Below are positions 18,614 to 27,025 of a DNA stretch of 64,000 bases, piece by piece. Source of the DNA: CAZUXE01 sp964624585 (GTDB taxonomy: Bacteria; Hydrothermota; Tepidihabitantia; B3-TA06); contig CAZUXE010000004.1 in assembly GCA_964624585.1 (NCBI GenBank), positions 30,888-94,887 of the forward strand, given 5' to 3'. The notes under the pieces were generated by a model. The model saw only the letters and a list, made by a program, of their open reading frames with translations. It was not told where the DNA came from and made no database searches. The translations under genes were made by a program, and so were the position numbers. Every line of letters starts with the position of its first letter. The stretch's first letter is position 1.

Positions 18614-19152
18614 ATGCCCCGCCTTTGTTTGTGCCGAAGTTTAGTGAGTTAATTGCTAATGACCTTGCGAGAGATACACAGGTTATTCTTGGAGAGATAT
18701 CTTCAAGATATGTTGATAATCCTTTATTGAAACAAGCACTCGTATTTGATGCGATAGACTTAGCTGGCTCTGGAGCTCTTTATGCTGGTCAGACTTTAGC
18801 TGGCGGTGTTGGGGCTTTCTTGCGTAAGGCTGTAAATACTGCACGTGGAGAAAAAGGTAAAAACACGGCAAGATTCCAGATACAGCAATTGAAACGAAAG
18901 CTGCAACATGACAGAAACATACTTAGGATGCAACAAGAAGCCTACAATAAAGCAATGCCGTACCAATATGTAGAAACAAAATTAAAGGAAAAAGCCAAAT
19001 ACGAAAGGTCGCCGGCATGGTTGCGTAACCCTAGCGGTAATCCGAAACACAAGGCGGTAGACCCTCAGCCCCATTTGCAAATAAAAGGAGCGGCTTTGAA
19101 ATTGTCGTCGTTGTTTAATGACTCGGTACGTCATGAGGAGAATGAAAAATGA
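18610..19152 (+). CDS. Hypothetical head-module protein
   Basis: A 180-residue protein with ATGA overlaps at both ends. An N-terminal helix-rich half (about 1-75) contains a hydrophobic stretch near 40-70. A strongly basic, probable coiled-coil half follows (FQIQQLKRKLQHDRNILRMQQEAYNKA). No family recognised; the basic coil could contact DNA or scaffold. Confidence 0.7.
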   Translation: MNAPPLFVPKFSELIANDLARDTQVILGEISSRYVDNPLLKQALVFDAIDLAGSGALYAGQTLAGGVGAFLRKAVNTARGEKGKNTARFQIQQLKRKLQHDRNILRMQQEAYNKAMPYQYVETKLKEKAKYERSPAWLRNPSGNPKHKAVDPQPHLQIKGAALKLSSLFNDSVRHEENEK

Positions 19153-19532
19153 GCGAAGTTTCTTTAGACAGTAACTATCTCGGTAAATTGAGTGTTTTGC
19201 TCAAAACAGCAAGCTTTATGTTGACCGAAGAGCGTCAAAAAGTGCAAGAACTTGAGAAAAAGCTCGCAGAACTAACGAGTGGCAATGAAACGAAAGTAGC
19301 CACTGACAAAGCGGTTACGTTGCTTAAAGCTCATCCAGCATTTAGCTCCATGAGCGATGAGCAGCTGCAAAAGGTGGCTAATTCACTAGGCAAGGATGGC
19401 GTTGCGCAGATCGTCAAACAGGCGCAAGGCCCAGAACCTTTAGGAGACCCTAGTGCTGGACCATCTTCTTCTGCTGGTAGAATTCCTCGTCAGATGGTAG
19501 GGCTTGTTGAAGCCTTGTCTGCCAACCGATGA
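19149..19532 (+). CDS. Hypothetical coiled-coil protein
   Basis: A 127-residue protein. Residues about 18-45 form a clear coiled coil (TEERQKVQELEKKLAEL); the C-terminal part is a compact helical region and a Ser/Pro/Gly-rich tail. ATGA overlap with the preceding gene. It lies just before the decoration and capsid genes; function unknown. Confidence 0.7.
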   Translation: MSEVSLDSNYLGKLSVLLKTASFMLTEERQKVQELEKKLAELTSGNETKVATDKAVTLLKAHPAFSSMSDEQLQKVANSLGKDGVAQIVKQAQGPEPLGDPSAGPSSSAGRIPRQMVGLVEALSANR

Positions 19533-19582
19533 AGATGAAGTTGATTGACATGATGAAACGCCTAGGAGGCAAATTATTATGA
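19529..19582 (+). CDS. Possible 17-residue coupling peptide
   Basis: MKMKLIDMMKRLGGKLL: its ATG overlaps the previous stop (ATGA) and its TGA overlaps the next start (ATGA at 19579). The downstream AGGAGG lies inside it (19564-19569). It may keep ribosomes moving into the abundant decoration gene. Real translation is unproven. Confidence 0.3.
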   Translation: MKMKLIDMMKRLGGKLL

Positions 19583-20046
19583 ATTTTAAAAGAAAAATAG
19601 AACCTTTGCAAGGTTTAGGTAAAACAATGCACCTCTATAGTTTAGAGTGCGTGAACGCTTGCACAGCCAAGACTGGAGCGACTGTTGGCTACGACACTGC
19701 AGGGTTGCTGGATATAACTGGAACCACACCGCCTGCACAGATGTTTTTAACCTACTACGGTTATGATGAGATCGGACATGGCCCAATGGCTTCAGATTTG
19801 AATGGTGAGGAAGGCGCTCATTTTAGCGCCAATATGCTCACCGTTCTTCGAGGAGAGGGTAAGGTTGCCCTACATACCGACTTTGTTGATAGTGCAAGCG
19901 GCTTGTCAGTAGGCGACACTCTTACTGCTCGCGGTGGTAAACTTTATGCTGCAGCGACTGGACAGTATATCCACGCTGTAGTAGCTAAGGCTGCAGCCAA
20001 TAACTACATTGAACTTGAAATCGGCCACTATGGCGTGAAGTCCTAG
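19579..20046 (+). CDS. Probable head decoration protein
   Basis: A 155-residue beta-rich, Gly/Ala-rich protein (LSVGDTLTARGGKLYAAATGQYIHAVVAKAA...IELEIGHYG) typical of the phage decoration/stabiliser fold that sits on hexamers of the capsid. It lies 12 nt before the major capsid gene with an AGGAGG site of its own. The family match is by fold pattern and gene order. Confidence 0.65.
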   Translation: MNFKRKIEPLQGLGKTMHLYSLECVNACTAKTGATVGYDTAGLLDITGTTPPAQMFLTYYGYDEIGHGPMASDLNGEEGAHFSANMLTVLRGEGKVALHTDFVDSASGLSVGDTLTARGGKLYAAATGQYIHAVVAKAAANNYIELEIGHYGVKS

Positions 20047-20058
20047 GAGGAATGAATA

Positions 20059-21066
20059 ATGTCTACTAAAGAAGCAACAAGTCATATACATGAGTTTAAC
20101 CAGAACGACTTGGTTAAATCAGCAAGTATCTTACGGGAATTCGTAGACGGTACCCCTAGCTCTTGGGATAATTTTGTAAAAGCCGCAGCCGAACCTGCTT
20201 CAGCAATCAAGATATCTAACGGTATAGCGTCTTATGTATCGATGAAAATGCGCGAAGAAATGTTCACCGACATTGTTCTGCCGCCCGTAAAGGTTCTTCC
20301 TAATGAGCTTATCCCCATGCAGGATGAAGACAAAGTATATTTCATGGTTGAACGAGATGATACAGAAACCGAAGCATACTGGACACCTTTTGAGGCAGGA
20401 TCTGTTGGTGAAATTAACCCGACATCTAGACGTTTGCCTATTCCTATGGAAAAGATAAAAATAAAAACCATTCGAAAAGAAAAAACTGACCTATATGCTT
20501 ACAAGATGGATTTGATGAGCCTGATTGATAAAGCTATCTTTGATGCGATCCGTGCGGTCGTTGACTCAGGCTTTTTAACAATAGCCGGGCAAATAATCTC
20601 ACAACACTCCGAAAACGCTGTTACTCTCAGTGGCGGAACATTAGAGAAACAGCATATTGTTGCGCTAAAGAAAAAGATGGCAGATTTCAGGATCGATCCA
20701 ATACCAAGCAATGTTCCTAAGGCAGAAGATAGTACTCCCGCCTGTTTGCTTTTCAACAGATCGAGATTCTACGATGTCGAAAATTGGGATCCAGATTCCG
20801 TAGGTGATGATATTACAAAAGAACTTTTCATCAACGGTTATTCATGGCCTACCTTTATGGGTCTACGATTTGCCAAGAGTTTTGATGCTCCGAAAGATAA
20901 GATCTGGCTGTTTGGTCCGCCTAAATATTTGGGAGTCAATGCAATCCTTGACGATTTGACTGTAACTGTACGAGTTGAAGCTGATACTCTTATTATTGAT
21001 GCATGGATGGTACGCGGACTTGGTATAGTCAACACTAAGCCCGTAATTGAAGGCACACTGACCTAG
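20059..21066 (+). CDS. Major capsid protein (HK97 fold)
   Basis: A 335-residue protein. Seen: an N-terminal arm, an E-loop-like region (about 90-150, VYFMVERDDTETEAYWTPFEAGSVGEINPTSRRLPIPMEKIKIKTI), a long spine-helix region (YAYKMDLMSLIDKAIFDAIRAVVDSGF), and a C-terminal A-domain (FAKSFDAPKDKIWLFGPPKYLGVNAILDDLTVTVRVEADTLIIDAWMVRGLGIVNTKPV) with the usual phage capsid ending. It builds the icosahedral shell. Start behind AGGAGG. Followed by a stable hairpin. Confidence 0.85.
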   Translation: MSTKEATSHIHEFNQNDLVKSASILREFVDGTPSSWDNFVKAAAEPASAIKISNGIASYVSMKMREEMFTDIVLPPVKVLPNELIPMQDEDKVYFMVERDDTETEAYWTPFEAGSVGEINPTSRRLPIPMEKIKIKTIRKEKTDLYAYKMDLMSLIDKAIFDAIRAVVDSGFLTIAGQIISQHSENAVTLSGGTLEKQHIVALKKKMADFRIDPIPSNVPKAEDSTPACLLFNRSRFYDVENWDPDSVGDDITKELFINGYSWPTFMGLRFAKSFDAPKDKIWLFGPPKYLGVNAILDDLTVTVRVEADTLIIDAWMVRGLGIVNTKPVIEGTLT

Positions 21067-21079
21067 AATGTTAAAACAA

Positions 21080-21103
21080 TGAGGCGGCTTTTTGGCCGCC
21101 TCA
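21080..21103 (+). terminator. Strong hairpin after the capsid gene
   Basis: TGAGGCGGC and GCCGCCTCA form a 9-bp GC-rich stem with a 6-nt loop. There is no T-run after it, so it may lower rather than stop transcription, or protect the capsid mRNA 3' end. Confidence 0.55.
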
Positions 21104-21119
21104 AATCTGGAGGATAATT

Positions 21120-21635
21120 ATGTCGCCAAATTTTCCTGAAAGAACATACCCAACGCCGATTACGATAGAGGTGTTGCCTAGCAGTTGGGGCGTAGGTACT
21201 CTTGTTATAGGAAGAATCCTATTAGAGGGTCCTACTGAAGAAAAGACATTGTTCACCGTATCTGCTGCGCAGGCCACGAAGTCGTCAAGAGCAATCAGAA
21301 AAAGTGTAGAGAGGGGAATAATAGAAGTACATGAAACACCTATTGCAGCTTCTTCTAAAGAGAAGAAAGAGAAGAAACTGAAAGACGAAAAGAAAAAGTT
21401 CTCCAATGAAGATGACAGTGAAGTAAAGATACTTTCTTTCAACGAAAGTAAAAAGAACAAGATTATTTCTACTGGTCCTGAAACTGGNNNNNNNNNNNNN
21501 NNNNNNNNNNNNNNNNNNNNNNNNNNNNNNNNNNNNNNNNNNNNNNNNNNNNNNNNNNNNNNNNNNNNNNNNNNNNNNNNNNNNNNNGGCCATACTGGTG
21601 GCAGTAAGAAAAAGAACAGAAGGAAAAGAAAGTAG
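21120..21635 (+). CDS. Lys-rich head protein, interrupted by assembly gap
   Basis: ATG behind TGGAGG. The N-terminal 50 residues (PTPITIEVLPSSWGVGTLVIG) may be beta-stranded, followed by a very Lys/Glu-rich stretch. The gene then meets the 100-N gap. After the gap, frame-consistent sequence reads GHTGGSKKKNRRKRK and stops. TGPETG before and GHTGG after the gap suggest a Gly-X-X repeat that the assembler could not resolve, so real length and frame across the gap are unknown. Position suggests a head fibre or decoration. Confidence 0.45.
   Translation: MSPNFPERTYPTPITIEVLPSSWGVGTLVIGRILLEGPTEEKTLFTVSAAQATKSSRAIRKSVERGIIEVHETPIAASSKEKKEKKLKDEKKKFSNEDDSEVKILSFNESKKNKIISTGPETXXXXXXXXXXXXXXXXXXXXXXXXXXXXXXXXXXGHTGGSKKKNRRKRK
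21488..21587. other. Assembly gap (100 N)
   Basis: Exactly 100 Ns, a standard scaffold placeholder, so the true gap size is unknown. Flanking sequence (ACTGG on the left, ATACTGGTGG on the right) is repeat-like. Confidence 0.98.
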
Positions 21636-21662
21636 AATGCAAAGTAGAAAGGTGTCTCGTTA

Positions 21663-22118
21663 ATGCCTCTAGGTAAGTCAAAGATGACGATGGAAAAGTA
21701 CATCGCTATTGTTCGGGTTAAAATTAGGGATTACCCAGAGCTAAATCGCCTAGAGAAATTCGAAAAGGCAATAAATTCAGATGCAATGATTGCGATGGCT
21801 ATAGAAACAGGGCTTGAAAAATTTAACGGGACACCTCCATCTACAAACGTAACAGTCGAAACGTTCCCAAGAAAATATTTGTTAGTTGACTTAGCTCTGT
21901 TGGAGTTGCTTATTTCTGAAGGTCTGTTTTATACTAAAAATTCTCTTTCTTATCAAGATGCGAGAGTAATGATTTCAGATAAGGAGGGCAAGGATAATTC
22001 GACGATGATGTGGATTAAGCAATTTATGCAAACAACGATACTTAGTACTCGGGAATTCAAAAAAGAACAAAATCTTCGTGGAGCGTTTGGGGGGATAAGC
22101 TCTGGTTATGCCAGGTAA
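21663..22118 (+). CDS. Hypothetical head-tail module protein
   Basis: A 151-residue helical protein between capsid and sheath genes, where head-completion adaptors usually lie. Its 3' end overlaps the next gene by 11 nt. The motif EKYIAIVRVKIRDYPELNRL near the N-terminus is typical of short adaptor proteins, but I cannot name a family. Confidence 0.7.
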   Translation: MPLGKSKMTMEKYIAIVRVKIRDYPELNRLEKFEKAINSDAMIAMAIETGLEKFNGTPPSTNVTVETFPRKYLLVDLALLELLISEGLFYTKNSLSYQDARVMISDKEGKDNSTMMWIKQFMQTTILSTREFKKEQNLRGAFGGISSGYAR

Positions 22119-22881
22119 AATAGTTGACATTGACATTGCTTCTGCCGGTCGCAATGCAGTGGTGTTAAACTGGGCATATTGGCTTGATCCTTACGATCTT
22201 GCAGACAATGTTTCAAACTATAGTGTCCATGTGTCTTATTCTGAGCATCCTGAGGTGGGCTATAGCCAACCAATTTCAGTAGACCTTAGTGATAAAGAAG
22301 TAAAGTTTGAGGGGCTGAAACATTTGAGTCAGCTTGGTTTTTTATATTATTGGAAAGTAGAGTTGTATAGGGGGCAAGAGCTGCTTGAAACAAAGTTAAT
22401 ATGGCTAAAGCCTAAACCTGATGGCATTGCAAATGTTTTTAGAGAAAAATATGAAATCGCGATGAAATATGTTTTACGAAAGACGGCGCGTCTTTATATG
22501 CAACGAATAACCGAAGGTGCCTGTCCTGAGTGTGTAGATATTAGGACTGGTGATCCGATAGCTGAAGAGTGCGAGTCATGTTTAGGCTCGCGGAAAAAAG
22601 GTGGCTATTGGGATCCTGTCGAGATATGGATTAATCCAGACCCTGAAGTTTTTACAGATGATAACTCTTTGGTGTCATCAGATAGAACTATGCGTAATTT
22701 CTTACTGCCGTTTTATCCTTCTCCGCGAGAAAAAGATATAGTGTACTTTGAGGAAGAAGGTGTGTTGTATATGATAAACAATTTAGTCCCGAACGTGCGA
22801 AGCGGAGGATATATCTATATAATTGCGTCAGTTATCGCTTTACCAAGGGATCACGTTGCATATAAATTGTTGGAGCCATAA
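22108..22881 (+). CDS. Hypothetical virion protein with Ig-like and zinc-finger parts
   Basis: A 257-residue protein. Residues about 15-95 alternate strands in a fibronectin-III/Ig-like manner (VVLNWAYW...YYWKVELYRGQEL). Then a CPEC...CESC tetrad (about 140-157) suggests a zinc knuckle. The C-terminal part is beta-rich. Overlaps neighbours on both sides. Likely a neck or connector protein by location; unnamed. Confidence 0.7.
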   Translation: MPGKIVDIDIASAGRNAVVLNWAYWLDPYDLADNVSNYSVHVSYSEHPEVGYSQPISVDLSDKEVKFEGLKHLSQLGFLYYWKVELYRGQELLETKLIWLKPKPDGIANVFREKYEIAMKYVLRKTARLYMQRITEGACPECVDIRTGDPIAEECESCLGSRKKGGYWDPVEIWINPDPEVFTDDNSLVSSDRTMRNFLLPFYPSPREKDIVYFEEEGVLYMINNLVPNVRSGGYIYIIASVIALPRDHVAYKLLEP

Positions 22882-23189
22882 TGAGCAATTTTGTAAACGA
22901 GAATGCGGGCGGGCTGTTGGCTGCTAACGCAAGAAGAGCGGCTCTTAGTATGAATTTACCTCAAGATAGCGAGTCGATAAAAAAGAAGATTAGGGAAAAT
23001 TTCAAAAACAGGGTTAAGCTACCTTCTAGTATGATTCCGAAATTGGCCGTAGCCACGATAACTAAGATTTTAGAAAGTGGCAAATACCCGCTGAAATTAA
23101 AGAGTATAGTCAATGAGATTGCAAAAGGGTTTGTTGCAACTGAAAAGCAGATAAAATCTGCAAAAGCAGTTGGGTGTTGCGATGTCTGA
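22881..23189 (+). CDS. Hypothetical basic protein in connector cluster
   Basis: A 102-residue Lys-rich helical protein whose ATG shares a base with the previous stop (TAATG). No domain recognised. Its short size and position fit a neck or tail-completion protein. Confidence 0.65.
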   Translation: MSNFVNENAGGLLAANARRAALSMNLPQDSESIKKKIRENFKNRVKLPSSMIPKLAVATITKILESGKYPLKLKSIVNEIAKGFVATEKQIKSAKAVGCCDV

Positions 23190-23838
23190 TTTTGCAACAT
23201 CATTGTTCCAGATATATGAGGTTGGAGAAGAGCGAAGTAGATTCAATTTTGTCGAATTGATCGAAGAAAGATTAGTCTTGCGGCTGAAAGATTGGTTTTA
23301 CAGAGCTATTGAGAGCGGGAGTTTACATTACGATTGGAACGACGGTGCTGATTCCGATTTCGCAATTATTACGCAGTATCCGTGGGACTTATCAGGTACT
23401 GATCAGGTTAACGTAAGGCGCGGGATAGTAGTTGAGGCTCAAGGGGTTACGGATAAACATAGGAGCATTGGAGACAGCGTAGACAAGGTAACGTGGAGTT
23501 ATCCTCAATACCACCATCTTGAAGCATTGTCTTCTGTTGTGGAACTAACAGCTTTTTCTTATATCCGAGCTGAAGTAGGACAGCTGTTGTCAAGCATTTT
23601 TGCGCTTATCAAGTACGATCCAAGCGCTTTTCTTGCTGGTGCATTTAGCTATATTGGTCAACCACAAATTACGGCGATTGGCAGGCTGCAGCCTCAATTC
23701 CTTCCGAAATCTCAACAGGATTTTCCGTTTGTCGGAAGGATTGTGTTGCCGGTTACTGTTCGCCACGATTGGGTGACGTCGATTGAAAACGCTCCAGAGT
23801 TGGCTGGGTTTAATATTCTCACGATCGAGGAAGAGTAA
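23182..23838 (+). CDS. Hypothetical neck or tail-completion protein
   Basis: A 218-residue protein of mixed strands and helices. The ATG at 23182 was chosen because it overlaps the previous stop by 8 nt; longer starts add only four residues. Located directly before the sheath, the usual place for tail-terminator proteins. No motif confirms this. Confidence 0.65.
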   Translation: MSDFATSLFQIYEVGEERSRFNFVELIEERLVLRLKDWFYRAIESGSLHYDWNDGADSDFAIITQYPWDLSGTDQVNVRRGIVVEAQGVTDKHRSIGDSVDKVTWSYPQYHHLEALSSVVELTAFSYIRAEVGQLLSSIFALIKYDPSAFLAGAFSYIGQPQITAIGRLQPQFLPKSQQDFPFVGRIVLPVTVRHDWVTSIENAPELAGFNILTIEEE

Positions 23839-23891
23839 TGAAGTTTATCAAACAGTGGCTACTCGGTAGCCTTAAAATAAGGAGGACATAA
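23838..23891 (+). CDS. Possible 17-residue coupling peptide before sheath
   Basis: MKFIKQWLLGSLKIRRT: starts in TAATG with the previous stop and ends in TAATG with the sheath start. The sheath's AGGAGG lies inside. It mirrors the 17-codon peptide at 19529. Translation unproven. Confidence 0.3.
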   Translation: MKFIKQWLLGSLKIRRT

Positions 23892-25753
23892 TGGCATATC
23901 AGCCACCTGGTGTGAACATATATCAAAAGTATGTAACCCCAGCCCCAGTCCTCGTTGAACCAGATCTGCCTGCAACAATTGTGGGCCCTGCGTTTCGTAT
24001 CGTAGATCAAGAAGGCGTTAGCCCTGCAGTATACGCAGGCTCTCAACAAGCGTATGATATTGACGGGCTTGAGCCTTCGGATGTACTAAAGGGATATACG
24101 TCAACTTTTAAGGCGTATATTCGCAACGCAGCCGACTTGACGGTTTACGAGGTTGGATCAAGTGAAATTACTTTAGATGATCTTTTGCACAAGTTTACCC
24201 TCGCCGCCGGGATCGAAGTGAGTTTTGCAAATTATAGCACCGCTAACGGAGAAGTTGAAACAGGTGCTACATATACTCTTAAATCGACAGGCGCAGAATT
24301 CGAAGCTGATAAAATCATCATTGGGGACAAAGTTGTTCTTGACGACGGAACAGATCAGTTGACAACTACAGTTATTGCTGTAATTGATGATACTCACTTG
24401 CAGTTTAAGGATGAGTGGACACACGGCCCGACAACATTGACGTATACAATTACTAGGCCTCTTTCTGGGGCGGTGTTGTGTTCATGTAAAGCTTTGCGGA
24501 CAGATATAGCTTTGCAGATGTTGCCAATAGATTCTTATACTGATATTGCCACCTCGGTTGGCGATATAGATCCAGACAACCCTTTGGGGTACGCGTTATC
24601 AAAAGCGTACAGCAATTCTCAGGGGCAACGTATTTACGGCATGGCTATACCAGAAGATACGCCTTCTGGGTATTTATTAGCAAAGGATCAATTGAACTTG
24701 CAGGAAGCGCCTTACGCGATTACTCCATTGTTTTTCGCTAATGACACGGCATGGGCTTCAACAGCTGGTGCGTTTGTTGATTTAGTTAGAACAAAAAGTT
24801 CTCCAGAAAGATGCGAGTTTGCCGTGCTCAATATGGCGCTAAAATATCTCCCTGATGAAGAGATTCTTGTAAATCGAAGTGGATTGTCTATTTCTCTCTC
24901 TCAAGGCGGAAATGAGTTTGAAGATTCTGGAGCTACATTTGAGACAGTCGAAGTTGCTGCAGGAGATAAATTACGTATCGTTGATGCAGGTTCTGCGGAT
25001 GCTGTCGAGGCAGATTGGACTATACTGGGAGTTGCTTCGGAACATAAGCTGTTTATAGCTGGAACATGGCCAGCCGCAGCTACAGTTGCAGAGTATAAAA
25101 TTGTGAGAGAAAACTCTAAATCGGAAAAGGCTACCGCATTAAAGAAAATAGGTCAAGCTTACTTGAATCATCGAGTACGTTTGCAGGTGCCACAATACTG
25201 CAAAGATGGGAATGATGTGGTTGAAGGCTACCATATTTCTGCAGCAGTGTCTGGGCAAGATGCCGGAATGAACCCACCCTCCAGTCCGACCACAAACTAT
25301 CCATTGAATGGATTCTCTGACATTATGTACGCTAACGGGTATTTCGAACCAGCTGATCTTAACGAGATAGCGGAAGGTGGTATCGAGATATTCATCCAGG
25401 ATGTTCCTGGCGCTCCATTTTTGTCGAGACATCAAATGACCACAGATACCACTCAAATAACTAAGCGTGAGCGTTCGATCGTTCGTGCGGTGGACTGGTT
25501 TTCCAGGTTTGCTAAAAAAGCTCTTGCTAAGTTTATTGGGCGGAACAATATCAGTGGGACATTTTTAACAATACTACGATTTATTGTGCAAGCTCTGATT
25601 AATTTTGCTAAAGACGTAAAAAGAGTTGTCGCCCCAGGAACTGTGCTTCAAAGCCTGGAGCAGAACGCCGACCAGCCCGATCATGTTGATGTTACTGTGA
25701 AGATTGCCAACTACTTCCCTGCGAATTATATAATAATGACCGTATTTGTATAA
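23891..25753 (+). CDS. Contractile tail sheath protein
   Basis: A 620-residue protein with the sheath hallmark N-terminus (MAYQPPGVNIYQKYV). A central variable region with beta repeats is followed by a C-terminal domain rich in alternating strands (QNADQPDHVDVTVKIANYFPANYIIMTVFV) that interlocks neighbouring subunits. It contracts to drive the tube through the host envelope and defines this phage as a myovirus. Strong AGGAGG. Confidence 0.9.
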   Translation: MAYQPPGVNIYQKYVTPAPVLVEPDLPATIVGPAFRIVDQEGVSPAVYAGSQQAYDIDGLEPSDVLKGYTSTFKAYIRNAADLTVYEVGSSEITLDDLLHKFTLAAGIEVSFANYSTANGEVETGATYTLKSTGAEFEADKIIIGDKVVLDDGTDQLTTTVIAVIDDTHLQFKDEWTHGPTTLTYTITRPLSGAVLCSCKALRTDIALQMLPIDSYTDIATSVGDIDPDNPLGYALSKAYSNSQGQRIYGMAIPEDTPSGYLLAKDQLNLQEAPYAITPLFFANDTAWASTAGAFVDLVRTKSSPERCEFAVLNMALKYLPDEEILVNRSGLSISLSQGGNEFEDSGATFETVEVAAGDKLRIVDAGSADAVEADWTILGVASEHKLFIAGTWPAAATVAEYKIVRENSKSEKATALKKIGQAYLNHRVRLQVPQYCKDGNDVVEGYHISAAVSGQDAGMNPPSSPTTNYPLNGFSDIMYANGYFEPADLNEIAEGGIEIFIQDVPGAPFLSRHQMTTDTTQITKRERSIVRAVDWFSRFAKKALAKFIGRNNISGTFLTILRFIVQALINFAKDVKRVVAPGTVLQSLEQNADQPDHVDVTVKIANYFPANYIIMTVFV

Positions 25754-25759
25754 GGAGTT

Positions 25760-26431
25760 ATGATGCCACAATCTCTTACCTTACCTCCGTGGAATTACAA
25801 GAACAAGCACGTCGAAAGCGGCATCAAGCCGAATCAGTTTGTTGGTGCGCAGAACTGTTTGTTGTGTGCTGGGCCTGCTGCTTTAGAGTCTGGGGATGGT
25901 TCGTTCAATCTCCAGACGATTGGCGTAGTTGAAAACGTAATGATCAATCAGGCTAAAGCGTTACAGCGTATTTATGAAGTTGGTTCAAGTCTTCCATATA
26001 TTGTACCTGGGCAAGTAAGTGTTGCCTTACAGCTCTCGCGTATTTTTATTTACGGGATGAGCTTGTTAGGTAGACTCTATCAGACTTATTTAGATATGGA
26101 CGACGAGGATAATCCTCGCCCGTACATTGATGATATAGAACAGGCATACCCTGACCCTGCAAGTCCTCCAAATTCTGGACAGCTTTACGCTAATTTGCAA
26201 AGTGACTTTTTCTCTCAGCCCATAGGGATACTGTTTTGGTTCATGGATAACCAACCGCAAAACGCTGATACTCCAGGCCACACTGTTGGTGTAATGTACT
26301 CTGAGCATACTTTTGTAAGCTCTCATCAGTTTCAAATTAATTCTGGAGCGGTGATAATAATGGAAAGTAGTGCGCTTGAAGCAAGACGACTTTTCCCAGT
26401 AGATCTGCAAAGCATAGAAGTCCCAGTGTAG
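25760..26431 (+). CDS. Tail tube protein
   Basis: A 223-residue protein directly after the sheath. IGVVENVMINQAKALQRIYEVGSSLPYIVPGQVSVALQLSRIFIYG is the beta-barrel pattern of large-phage tail tubes. It polymerises inside the sheath as the DNA channel. ATG 25760 or 25763 are both possible behind AAGGAG. Followed by a terminator. Confidence 0.8.
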   Translation: MMPQSLTLPPWNYKNKHVESGIKPNQFVGAQNCLLCAGPAALESGDGSFNLQTIGVVENVMINQAKALQRIYEVGSSLPYIVPGQVSVALQLSRIFIYGMSLLGRLYQTYLDMDDEDNPRPYIDDIEQAYPDPASPPNSGQLYANLQSDFFSQPIGILFWFMDNQPQNADTPGHTVGVMYSEHTFVSSHQFQINSGAVIIMESSALEARRLFPVDLQSIEVPV

Positions 26432-26454
26432 CTCGCTCTGGAACCGTAAAAAAG

Positions 26455-26485
26455 GAGGGTTGATCTTTTAGGTCAACCCTCTATT
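26455..26485 (+). terminator. Terminator of the head/tail operon
   Basis: GAGGGTTGA and TCAACCCTC form a perfect 9-bp stem with a 9-nt loop, followed by TATTT. It closes the 13289-26431 unit and directly precedes a new promoter. Confidence 0.8.
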
Positions 26486-26488
26486 TAC

Positions 26489-26516
26489 TTGCTAAATCTA
26501 TTATTTTTCGTATACT
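26489..26516 (+). promoter_or_regulatory. Leaderless promoter (TATACT class)
   Basis: TTGCTA (26489-26494), 16-nt spacer, TATACT (26511-26516), 5 nt, then ATG at 26522. No Shine-Dalgarno sequence. Confidence 0.7.
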
Positions 26517-26521
26517 AGGCT

Positions 26522-27025
26522 ATGGGGAAAAATAATTTAATCCAAAAAAACATACCGAACGATCCATTTCTTAATGCCCAATTGGTGGCAAAACAACGGA
26601 CGTCTTCAGTAAGGCAAATTCGAAGTTGGCTTCAAAGGAAACACAATGTTTATGTATCCTTAAAAGAAGTGTCCAAGCGATTGTCTCAATTGGTTAGAAG
26701 GCGCGTTCCTAAACTTGGCTTATACAAAATAGCTAAAAACGATCCTCTGGTTATTGAATTAACTCCTGTTGGTGAGATTTTTGTTGGACTTATTTGCGAA
26801 TGCTCTAAGATAAAAAAACAAGTTACACCAAGGGAATGTTTGGAGTGTTTCGCTTTGCAGATGTGGGGCAAGGAAGTTAGTTGGGAAAAGTGTAGGGCTG
26901 TTAATACCGTAGTGTTGCCAGATTCTTTAAGGAGATTGCTGTTTGCCGTCAAGTTTAAGCTCGGCACGACATACGTAGCCAGACAGGGAGAATTGGCTGA
27001 AGCCGATTCTAACCAGGGTACGTGA
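26522..27025 (+). CDS. Hypothetical protein, leaderless, possible winged helix
   Basis: A 167-residue basic protein. Residues about 22-75 (TSSVRQIRSWLQRKHNVYVSLKEVSKRLSQLVRRR) look like a helix-turn-helix or winged helix. A Cys cluster (CEC...CLEC, about 90-110) may bind zinc. Its 3' end overlaps the terminase gene on the opposite strand by 17 nt. A DNA-binding regulator is the best guess. Confidence 0.65.
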   Translation: MGKNNLIQKNIPNDPFLNAQLVAKQRTSSVRQIRSWLQRKHNVYVSLKEVSKRLSQLVRRRVPKLGLYKIAKNDPLVIELTPVGEIFVGLICECSKIKKQVTPRECLECFALQMWGKEVSWEKCRAVNTVVLPDSLRRLLFAVKFKLGTTYVARQGELAEADSNQGT

